Position numbers and translations under genes: made by a program. The notes under the pieces were generated by a model. That model saw only the letters and a list, made by a program, of their open reading frames with translations. It had not been told where the DNA came from and ran no database searches. Below, piece by piece: positions 1 to 8,100 of a DNA stretch of 25,524 nt (position 1 is the stretch's first letter; each line of letters opens with the position of its first letter). This DNA comes from CAYHKY01 sp964357355 (GTDB lineage: Bacteria > Patescibacteriota > Microgenomatia > UBA10105): positions 1-25,524 of the forward strand of contig CAYHKY010000011.1 of assembly GCA_964357355.1 (NCBI GenBank). Direction: 5' to 3'.

Positions 1-146
1 TTTAAATTTCTAGTAGCCTCGATCACCAGAATTTGTGACACGATCTGAGCATGCCGGCGAAACATTTCTGTCTTAGTATTCTTATCTCGCAAAATAGCCA
101 ACGAGTGGTCAATCAATGGATGTTTTGTGATAGTTACAGATTTCAT
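1..146 (-). CDS. upp: Uracil phosphoribosyltransferase, N-terminal part (runs off the window)
   Basis: Only the first 48 codons are present; the gene leaves the window at base 1. UPRTase makes UMP from uracil and PRPP in the cytoplasm. The visible N-terminus has the family pattern: HPLIDHSLAILRDKNT near residues 9-24, then a short helix ending in EATRNL, as in bacterial Upp (HPL...K...LRD..T...F...E....LA.EATR.L). The PRPP-binding part is outside the window. The start is well supported: an AAAGGAGC Shine-Dalgarno sits just upstream of the ATG at 144-146, and the gap to the stop of the orotate phosphoribosyltransferase gene is only 10 bases, so it is the last visible gene of that operon. Seen: the N-terminal motif. 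Inferred: catalytic function. Confidence 0.85.
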   Translation of the reverse strand, partial: MKSVTITKHPLIDHSLAILRDKNTKTEMFRRHAQIVSQILVIEATRNL

Positions 147-156
147 ATATGCTCCT

Positions 157-801
157 TTAACGAATAACCTGGGCAAATTTTGGCATTTCCCACCGTTCGT
201 ACTGATTGTAATCCCGAACAAGGTGTTTCAGTTGCATATCAGAAATTTTGTGGTGCTTGACGTAATATTCTACGATCTCCTGCATGGTTATGAGTGAGTG
301 AAGTTTAATGCTGTGTTTATCTTGCACTCTCTGTCCATCTTTTTTCCGCTGAAGTTGCCTGTCGATAATAACGATGATATCAGTTACTTCAAGCGCATGA
401 TCTTTGATAATTTCTATTGCTTCGTCCTTACTTTGTCCGGCAAAAATCAGGTCATCAACAAGGATAAGTTTTGCCTTCTTGGGAATCATCCCTTCAATAT
501 ATTTTGCACTCATTTGTTTCTCGAGTTTTTTCCGTACATAAAGAAATGGTAGTCCCGAGTACACACTGCACACCGCGCCCCACGCGATCCCGGATGTTGC
601 AAGGCCAATGAGTGTATTTCCTTTACACTTCGTCTTGACAATACGTGCCATTTTTTTGCCTATGTGTTGCAGGAGCCCAGGAGATGACAAGAGCTTTCGC
701 GGATCAAACATGCAGGACTGCGAGTCGCCTTTGTTTTTCAGACTTTCTCCAAAAAACGGTACTTCCAGATCAGCAATTGCTTTTGCAAGAATTATGTCCA
801 T
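157..801 (-). CDS. pyrE: Orotate phosphoribosyltransferase
   Basis: A protein of 214 residues, the usual length for OPRTase, which makes OMP from orotate and PRPP. Family features in order are FDPRKLLSSPGLL near residue 32, a TSGIAWGA segment, LPFLYVRKK (the conserved lysine region), KYIEGMI, the PRPP-binding loop ILVDDLIFAGQS, and an IIDRQ strand. The PRPP loop departs from the common VDD(V/L)xTTGxS by having IFAGQS. The start ATG at 799-801 follows GGAGGTAAT, and that Shine-Dalgarno overlaps the last codons and stop of the radical SAM gene, so translation is probably coupled. It lies between the radical SAM gene and upp. No pyrF or pyrD is nearby, so a salvage or specialised base substrate is possible; orotate remains the default. 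Confidence 0.85.
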   Translation of the reverse strand: MDIILAKAIADLEVPFFGESLKNKGDSQSCMFDPRKLLSSPGLLQHIGKKMARIVKTKCKGNTLIGLATSGIAWGAVCSVYSGLPFLYVRKKLEKQMSAKYIEGMIPKKAKLILVDDLIFAGQSKDEAIEIIKDHALEVTDIIVIIDRQLQRKKDGQRVQDKHSIKLHSLITMQEIVEYYVKHHKISDMQLKHLVRDYNQYERWEMPKFAQVIR

Positions 802-804
802 ATA

Positions 805-2070
805 TTACCTCCACAAAATGTCATCCGTTCTTGTAGTTTGAATGAGATTCGGAAAAGAAACACCCTCAGGACTAAATCCATCAAAAGGATTATGGTCAAT
901 ATCTCTGTCTCTATAACCATATGGGTTTAGCGCGTGTTTTAACATCAGCGCTCTAACAAACAATGGGTCCATACGCACAAGCCCATCTGGCTGAACAGCT
1001 AACTCAGATGACCCATGCTCGTATGGTATATCCTGGGTAATTCCAAAGAATGGAATTCCTGATATAAATCCACTCGAATTACCAGCTACTCGAGGTCTTC
1101 CTTCTTTTAGTCGTGATAGCGTATCTGCGAGAATGTACTCGCTAATTTGTCGTAACTGTTCATAATGCTCAGGACGAAGTAATGTTGCAGAGTCATAGTT
1201 CCTCGGATCGTCGCCACGGGCTAAATGAGGCCGCCATACCCAGGGGCTGAAAGTATGGAGCACAACGGTAGGACTTGCTGCTAACTGAGCATATTCTTGA
1301 AGTGAGGCAACAAAGTCATAAATCGGGATTACTTCATCTAGGTTATGCGTGGAGATTGCCGTATTAAGCACTACTCGTCGTACACCAATATCAATTAGTC
1401 GTCTTGCCAATCGTTCACCAAATGCTGACTTATAATACCGGGATCCACCATGCTCATTCTCCCATCTCTTCTTTGGATCTAATATCGGGCCACCAACTAC
1501 CACTCCTTCAGGAACTAAAAAATCGGCTGAAACATGCGTCGTCAATTCTTTCATTCTGCCTTGCTCTATCAGCCTTTGCAGCAAGGGAGTTGGTGCTCCA
1601 GTGTGCGGATTTTGCAACATGATCCCGTCAGTGAACCATCCGACATCGGACCCATCGTTCTTCTCCAAAATATAGGTCATCAGTCTTGGAGTAACTGGCT
1701 GCCTGTCAATAGTCCCCCCAATGAGCATGAAATATGTAACTCCTAATCCTCGCAATCTATCCACAACTCCAAACCATTGTTCTTCCTGTATTCTTTGTTC
1801 AGCTGGATCACCGAGATGCAACGACACTCGATCTGGACAGCCGCCACAATCCTCTGGACACGTAAAAGTTGGTGAAAGTTCAGCGTGCCGTATGAATTCT
1901 CGTAGCAACCCAAGAGATGAGGCTTCGTCAACCGCGCTCCACCCTTCAAAAGTGGCATCTTGGAGCGCACCGATTGAATCCCGCTCCGGAGGAACACCAA
2001 TAGTAAAATTAGCCAAACGATGCGATCCTAATTGACCTCGGTCCCCTTCTACTAGTGTTGTGGCTGGCAT
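805..2070 (-). CDS. Radical SAM family protein, function unassigned
   Basis: The 421-residue protein contains exactly three cysteines, all in CPEDCGGC (Cys71, Cys75, Cys78), a CX3CX2C motif of the kind that binds the SAM-cleaving 4Fe-4S cluster. After it come FMLIGGTID (in the position of the GGE motif), WFTDGIML (like the TNG strand) and VVLNTAIS (a later barrel strand). The residue before the third Cys is Gly rather than the usual aromatic. I recognise no specific subfamily. The ATG is 3 bases after the amidohydrolase stop, and its own stop overlaps the pyrE Shine-Dalgarno, so it is embedded in the nucleotide operon. It is Arg/Pro/Gly-rich with few lysines, unlike the Lys-rich neighbours, which suggests acquisition by transfer. 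Radical SAM membership is well supported; the reaction is unknown. Confidence 0.72.
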   Translation of the reverse strand: MPATTLVEGDRGQLGSHRLANFTIGVPPERDSIGALQDATFEGWSAVDEASSLGLLREFIRHAELSPTFTCPEDCGGCPDRVSLHLGDPAEQRIQEEQWFGVVDRLRGLGVTYFMLIGGTIDRQPVTPRLMTYILEKNDGSDVGWFTDGIMLQNPHTGAPTPLLQRLIEQGRMKELTTHVSADFLVPEGVVVGGPILDPKKRWENEHGGSRYYKSAFGERLARRLIDIGVRRVVLNTAISTHNLDEVIPIYDFVASLQEYAQLAASPTVVLHTFSPWVWRPHLARGDDPRNYDSATLLRPEHYEQLRQISEYILADTLSRLKEGRPRVAGNSSGFISGIPFFGITQDIPYEHGSSELAVQPDGLVRMDPLFVRALMLKHALNPYGYRDRDIDHNPFDGFSPEGVSFPNLIQTTRTDDILWR

Positions 2071-2073
2071 AAA

Positions 2074-3444
2074 CTAGTGATCCCCCTTCAATTGAGGAGA
2101 CAATCTGTTTATTATATTTTTTTCGCTCATCCTGACTAATTCTTGATCTTTAACGACAACCTCACCATTAACCATCACAACGTCAGCTCGCATGGCTTGA
2201 TTAACGATAAGCGAGCCGACAGGATCCCATATGCTTCCAGCAGATTCTATATTGTTCCTAGAAAATACAGCAATATCAGCAGCTTTCCCCTCTTCCAGTG
2301 ATCCGATTCTGTCTGACCAGTTCAACAATCGGGCACCGTTAATTGTTCCCATCTGTAGTGTCTGATATGGCTTCAGGTAGGTACTTTCTTTTCGCATACC
2401 CTGGATGGTTCGAGCCCATCGCAACTCTTCTAGTATGTTGGATGAATCATTCCCTGCGCTTCCATCAACACCAACTGAAACATTAAGATTGGCTTTAAGC
2501 ATTTCCCAAACTGGAGCGATACCACTCTCGCCAATTGGTTCTCTGGCATTAGAAATTGGACAATGAACGACATTAGTTTTTGTCTTTGCCAAAGATTGGA
2601 TTTCATCGGCTTTCACATGGATACAATGGGTAAAACTCACCCTCTCTCCCTTCCATCCTAAATCCGAAAGATAGCGATACGGTCGTTTTTTGAATTGTTT
2701 AACGGAATAGTCATTTTCAAATTCTGATTCACTTAAGTGAGTTTGAAGATTTACGTTATATTTCTTTGAAAGAGTCACTGCATTTTCGAAATCTTCCTTC
2801 GAGCTCGTAAAAATAGTACATGGTGCGATGCCGATTCTAAGCATCGACGATTCACTGTCGTCATGGTATTTTTTTATACTTTGTTCGGTTTCCAGCAAAA
2901 CAGTCTCGGAGTCTTGAGCAACCTCATCGGGGAATAAGGCTCCGTCTTTCTTACTCAAGCTCATACTTCCCCTGTATGGGTGAAACCTGATGCCAATGTC
3001 GCGGGCTGCTTGAATGGTTGCTTCGAAATAATTCTTTTTACCCTTGGGAAAAATGTACAACATGTCTGTCGTTGTGGTACATCCGTAAAGAAGCAGTTCG
3101 GCCATGTTTGCTAGCGCTGAATAATACATAAGTTCTTCATTCATAGATATTGCATAGTCACAAACTATAGAAATCCATCGGGTGATTTCCTGATTCTGTA
3201 GTTCTGGCTTTCCACGCAGTCCACACTGAAACATATGATGGTGACAATTAATAAAACCCGGGAGAACAATCTTTCCTCTTCCATCAATAATGGTATCAGC
3301 ACGTGTTTTTTTTGAATCGATTTCTTGGATTTCATTACCTTCAATATAAATTGATGCATTCCGTAATATCATGTCAGAAGAACTCATGGTTACAATATAA
3401 TCAGCGTTTTTTATAAGAAGTGTTTTTTTGTTGTATTGCTTCAT
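2074..3444 (-). CDS. Amidohydrolase, 8-oxoguanine deaminase / hydroxyatrazine hydrolase-like
   Basis: A 456-residue cytoplasmic metal-dependent hydrolase of the amidohydrolase superfamily. Visible metal and active-site residues are HxH at His68/His70 in GFINCHHHMF, His236 in THLSES, His273 and His276 in THCIHV, and Asp327 in GVDGSAGND. There is no carboxylated-lysine signature, so this is the mononuclear deaminase type (guanine, cytosine, SAH and s-triazine hydrolases) and not dihydroorotase. The YRGSMSLS segment near 157-164 recalls the RGSMS stretch I associate with 8-oxoguanine deaminases and AtzB-like enzymes. The ATG overlaps the argG stop by four bases (ATGA) and the stop is 3 bases before the radical SAM ATG, so these genes are cotranscribed. 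Deamination or hydrolysis of a modified nucleobase is the best guess; the substrate is not fixed by the sequence. Confidence 0.8.
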   Translation of the reverse strand: MKQYNKKTLLIKNADYIVTMSSSDMILRNASIYIEGNEIQEIDSKKTRADTIIDGRGKIVLPGFINCHHHMFQCGLRGKPELQNQEITRWISIVCDYAISMNEELMYYSALANMAELLLYGCTTTTDMLYIFPKGKKNYFEATIQAARDIGIRFHPYRGSMSLSKKDGALFPDEVAQDSETVLLETEQSIKKYHDDSESSMLRIGIAPCTIFTSSKEDFENAVTLSKKYNVNLQTHLSESEFENDYSVKQFKKRPYRYLSDLGWKGERVSFTHCIHVKADEIQSLAKTKTNVVHCPISNAREPIGESGIAPVWEMLKANLNVSVGVDGSAGNDSSNILEELRWARTIQGMRKESTYLKPYQTLQMGTINGARLLNWSDRIGSLEEGKAADIAVFSRNNIESAGSIWDPVGSLIVNQAMRADVVMVNGEVVVKDQELVRMSEKNIINRLSPQLKGDH

Positions 3445-5072
3445 GATTGAACATTGGTTCGCGCTGAATGAAGTTTTTCAACAAATCGTTTTGCAACATC
3501 AACATCAGTAATGAGATGTGTGTTATTTTTAACGCAGTACTCTCGAATAATCATGCCATCGGTTTTTTCTGCCAATTTCACTTTCTTACTAGTAAATATG
3601 TTGATGACCAGATCAAACCGGTTCTGCTGCAAAAGATCCAGGAGATTCGGCTTGAGATTTGAGTGGGAAATTTTATTGACAAGAACTGCTTCGATAGTAT
3701 TGATTTTTAGAAACTTATGAGTTTTATATGTTGCATAGAGCTTGTAGTGCATAGAGGCGAGCATTTTGACGGTAGCCAGAAGTTTCACTTTATTTTTCCT
3801 CTTGCCGATGGAAAAAAGTACGGTTTTTTCGCTCCTTTGCGCAAGTCTCATTTGTAGTGTGTAGAGCTCAATAAAGCCTGCCGACACGTTTTGATTAAAA
3901 GCAGTGGAAGACATAAATGTCGCCAGTTTTTCTTCAAAAATCGTATTAGGAGTTTCTACTGCCACAGGTTCTGCAACTCCTTTATATAGTTTGATTTTAA
4001 CCGTCCCGGTGACTTTTTTGTTGACTTTGTCTATGAATGAGTTAAGGTCATCCATCAGCGGATCAAGCCACAAAGCTCCATAACATAGATATGCCCATTT
4101 GGTATCAACAAGCGACTTAAATTCATTTTCCGTTCTGGTACAAACGTATTTTTCTAAATTTCTATGTGCTTCGATAATAATATGAGCAGCTGGCGCTTCA
4201 TAAAGACCCCGCACTTTAAGTCCCACAACCCGATCTTCAATATGATGTGTTATTCCCACTCCGTGATTAGCACCAATTTTGTTGAGTTCCAATATAATTT
4301 CTGAAAGACTCATATGTTTATCATTTAATGAAACAGGTAATCCTTTTACGAAATAAAGTTTAATTTCCTGAGGTTTATCAGGCGCATTCTCTGGAGTATT
4401 ACAAAGAAGTAATATTTTTTCTAGCGGTGGAATGAGTGCTGGGTTTTCGATCTCTCCTCCTTCTCCGGTTACTCCCCACATATTGTCATCATAAGAGTAA
4501 GGTTTATCTGCAGTTTGGCGTACGGGGATACCATGTTTTCGGGCATACTTAAGTTCTTCATCCCGCCCCATTGACCATTCACGAACAGGTGCAATGATTT
4601 TAATATCAGGATTAAGGGCTAGCGCCGTACCCTCAATCCGTACCTGGTCGTTGCCTTTCCCCGTACAACCATGAGCAATAGTATCAGCTCCTTCCGCAGC
4701 TGCAATTTTAACAGCCCATTTAGCTAGTAACGGCCGACCTATTGGTGTCGATAAATGATAATACCCTTGATATGAAGCATTCGCTTTTATCCCGCGGGAA
4801 ATATATTCGTCCGCAAATTCATCTTTGGCGTCAATCACGAATGCTTTAACTGCTCCTAATTTAATTGCTTTTTGGCGAATTGTTTCCAAGTCATCGGTCA
4901 ATTGACCAATATCAATTGTGAGAGCAATCACCTGGGCTTTATATTCCTCCTGGATCCATTTGAGAAGTACTGATGTATCGAGCCCTCCTGAATAAAGTAG
5001 AACTACCTTACTTACTTCACCTTTTCTGCCTTCATAAGAAGAAACTTTCAAATATTGACTATTTTGCTTCAT
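3441..5072 (-). CDS. argG: Argininosuccinate synthase with C-terminal MGS-like (CPSase allosteric) domain
   Basis: A 543-residue protein, against about 400 for normal ArgG. Residues about 20-412 are ArgG: ATP pyrophosphatase loop SGGLDTS (28-34), IDIGQ, then YHLSTPIGRPLLAK, AHGCTGKGNDQVR, EGGEIENP, GLKVRGLYEAPAA and TGTVKIKLYKG. ArgG joins citrulline and aspartate using ATP. Residues about 416-535 form a separate MGS-like domain (VLFSIGKR, YATYKTHKFL, PNLLDLL, FDLVIN, HLITDVDVAKRFVE), the regulatory domain normally at the end of CarB. Its first half resembles the end of the neighbouring CarB (both have THKFL), which suggests a local domain duplication. About 20 extra N-terminal residues precede the first strand; there is no in-frame ATG closer. 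A promoter lies upstream, and the stop overlaps the amidohydrolase start. No argH or argF is in the window, so the true acceptor could differ from citrulline. Confidence 0.88.
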   Translation of the reverse strand: MKQNSQYLKVSSYEGRKGEVSKVVLLYSGGLDTSVLLKWIQEEYKAQVIALTIDIGQLTDDLETIRQKAIKLGAVKAFVIDAKDEFADEYISRGIKANASYQGYYHLSTPIGRPLLAKWAVKIAAAEGADTIAHGCTGKGNDQVRIEGTALALNPDIKIIAPVREWSMGRDEELKYARKHGIPVRQTADKPYSYDDNMWGVTGEGGEIENPALIPPLEKILLLCNTPENAPDKPQEIKLYFVKGLPVSLNDKHMSLSEIILELNKIGANHGVGITHHIEDRVVGLKVRGLYEAPAAHIIIEAHRNLEKYVCTRTENEFKSLVDTKWAYLCYGALWLDPLMDDLNSFIDKVNKKVTGTVKIKLYKGVAEPVAVETPNTIFEEKLATFMSSTAFNQNVSAGFIELYTLQMRLAQRSEKTVLFSIGKRKNKVKLLATVKMLASMHYKLYATYKTHKFLKINTIEAVLVNKISHSNLKPNLLDLLQQNRFDLVINIFTSKKVKLAEKTDGMIIREYCVKNNTHLITDVDVAKRFVEKLHSARTNVQS

Positions 5073-5132
5073 TTTCTGTAAAACGTAGCATTTCAGTACT
5101 CTAAATATCTTTATATTTTATAAATTTTAACA

Positions 5133-5161
5133 AGAATATAAGTATTTGTGTTTAATGTCAA
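5133..5161 (-). promoter_or_regulatory. Sigma70-type promoter for the argG-MGS operon
   Basis: Read on the minus strand, a perfect TTGACA -35 box (5156-5161) is followed by 17 bases and a TATTCT -10 box (5133-5138). It lies about 60 bases upstream of the argG ATG, in the 120-base gap after carB, and is embedded in AT-rich DNA. It would allow argG, the amidohydrolase, the radical SAM gene, pyrE and upp to be transcribed separately from carAB. Seen directly; activity is inferred. Confidence 0.7.
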
Positions 5162-5192
5162 GATGCAGATTTGAGGACCTAAAGATTTTATT

Positions 5193-8100
5193 TCATAACC
5201 ATTCATTCCAAGACTTGACCGGCAGATCTTCTATTGACTCGTACTTCAAAGCCTCTACATAAAAAAGGGCAATTTTATCATTAGTAAACAAGGGAATACC
5301 CATATTTACTGTAAACCTTCGCATTCTATATCCATCAGATAAATATTTATTGCCTGAGTTTTGTTTTAACACATTAGAATTCTCAGAAATAATTATTGCA
5401 AAATCCATAGCTATTTTCGTAAATAAATCAATACTCTTGTGATAATTCTCGAAAACTGTTTTGCTTACTTTTTCTGTAGGAATCCCCTTTTCCCTAAGGA
5501 ACTTATGAGTACCTGGAGTGGCAAATAAAGGATATCCAAGCTTTGCAAGAATTTTAACAGCTGACAGAAGTATTAATTTTTCTTTCTCTCCGCCAAAACT
5601 TAAAAGGACTCCTTTTTTTACAGGCCAGGAATTTCCAGTTGCCAGCTGTCCCAGCAGAAACGCTTCGTAAGGATCCCGACCAAATGCACACACCTCACCT
5701 GTCGAACTCATTTCTACGCGTAGGATCGGATCTGCTCCCCTGAGTTTGTGGAAAGAAAATTGAGGCACTTTTACGGCAAAATATGAAGGGGTTGCAATCA
5801 CTTGTGGTTTCACGCGTCTTCCTAATGCGATGTCAGTTGCCAGTTCAATAAAGTTATTATTAAGGGCTTTACTGACAAACGGGAAACTGCGGGAGGCACG
5901 CAAATTACACTCAATTACATATACCTCACCGCGTGAAACGAGAAATTGAATATTTATCGGTCCGTTTACTTTTAATTCTTTGACTATTTTTTTACTAGCT
6001 TCCAAAATCGTCGCTTTAATTTCAGCAATGATTGTGAAAGTGGGAAATACGAGTGTTGCATCTCCGGAGTGTACCCCACCATGTTCAATATGTTCTGAAA
6101 TCGCATGAACTAATAATCTACCTTTTTGAGCTACTCCATCGAAATCACATTCGGTCGCACCTTCTAAAAAACGAGTCATGATAATCTGATGTTCAATAAG
6201 TGACAAAGAAAATGCATCCAGATATTCATTCAGTTCTACGTTGTTACGGATAACTACCATACCTTTGCCTGAAAGTACAAATGAAGGCCTCAAAAGTATG
6301 GGATACCCTAATTCCGAAGCTCCTGCCTTTGCTTGATTTTTACCAGTCACTTCTTTCCACTTTGGTTGTTTAATTCTTAATGATTTTAACATTTGACTGA
6401 ATTTATACCGATGTTCTGCCTGATATATATATTTCGCATTTGTTCCAAGTAATGGAATATTTTGTGCTGCTAATTTTGCAGCGAGATTGTTAGGAATTTG
6501 GCCACCTACTGAAACGATAAAAGGAGCTTTTTCGATTTCGTAAATATCGCGCACCCGCTCAAGAGTGAGTTCTTCAAAATATAAATAATCCGCGTAATCA
6601 AAATCAGTCGACACTGTTTCCGGATTGCAGTTGATACAGATAGCTTTGATACCGCGGTTTCGAAGAGTTAATACTGTTTGCACGGCGCACCAGTCAAATT
6701 CAACCGAAGATCCTATTGCATATGGGCCGCTACCAAGAACCGCCACTTTTTTCTGCTTATTTGTCATTCCCGGCATGACCTGAAATCTATTTAAATAGAT
6801 TCCCTCTTTCGCGGGAATGACATCCAAAGGTATGTGATCGCTCTCACTTGCGTTATACGTCAAATATAAATAATTGGTTTTTGCCGGAAATTCACCTGCC
6901 ATGGTGTCAATTCGTTTATTATTTGGTGTGATTTTCCACACCATGCGTTTATTGCGGATTTTATTTTCAGTGGTTTTGTATATATCGGCAATTTGTCTGT
7001 CGGAAAAACCGGCTTTTTTGGCTTGGGTTAATATCTCCTTAGACAATTTATGGTCATGCTTCATTTGTTTAAACAAGTGAACTATTTGTTGCAATTCGTT
7101 TAAAAACCACGAATCAATCCCCGTCAGTTTGTTGATCTGTGAAATACTTATACCCACTATCAGAGCTGAACAAATTGTAAACAGGCGCATAGAATCTGCA
7201 TATTTAAGTCTTTGTAAAAATTCCCGTTTTTTCCCCTCCGTGAAGTGGACATCAACCACACCGTTATATCCATCATTCAACATCCGTGCAGCTTTCTGGA
7301 TCGCTTCGGGGAAGGTCCTTCCGATAGCCATCACTTCGCCGACACTTTTCATTTCACTTCCTATATATATATCCGTAGTCATCAGTTTATCCAAATCCCA
7401 CCGGGGTATTTTTACTACGATGTAATCAAGAGCGGGTTCAAAAAAAGCAGTTGTTACTCCCGTAACCAAGTTACGCAAATCTGGTAGGGTATACCCGAGG
7501 GCCAATTTTGCAGCAATATAAGCCAGTGGATATCCTGTAGCTTTTGACGCTAAAGCGCTGGACCTGGAAAGCCTGGCATTCACTTCAATAATCCGGTAAT
7601 CAAATTTGGTGGGATTTATAGCAAACTGGATATTGCACTCTCCCACTATTTTGAGTTCCCTGACCACATCAATCGCTACCTGACGCAGCCGGTAATATTC
7701 CTCATTATTTAATGTTTGGGAAGGTGCAACAACGATAGACTCACCTGTGTGGATCCCAACCGGATCCATATTTTCCATATTGCATACAGCAATACAGTTA
7801 TTTTCTTTGTCACGCACTACCTCGTATTCGATTTCTTTCCAACCGGTTAGATTTTCTTCAACTATTGCCTGCGGTGAGACAGCGAAAATATTTGTCAGTA
7901 ATTTTTCCAGTGATTTTTTGTCCCGCGCAATTCCGGAACCCATACCTCCCAGTGCAAATCCTGCCCGCAGCATCACCGGAAAACCTAATTTTCCGGCTAT
8001 TTTAATTCCGTCCGGTACAGTTGCCACCACTTCACCACGGGCAGTTTTTAAACCGATACTTTCAAGTCTTTTACAAAATTTTTCCCTGTCCTCCGTGTCA

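Noticed and set aside
2074..3444. Amidohydrolase as dihydroorotase (PyrC), which would fit a pyrimidine operon
   Set aside because: No carboxylated-lysine motif; the metal-site pattern HxH, His, His, Asp with THLSES and GVDGS belongs to the deaminase/s-triazine hydrolase group.
3441..3830. MGS-like domain as a separate gene fused by a sequencing error
   Set aside because: The reading frame is continuous from ArgG with no stop, no low-quality pattern, and the downstream ATGA overlap is intact. Raw reads would still be needed to exclude a misjoin.
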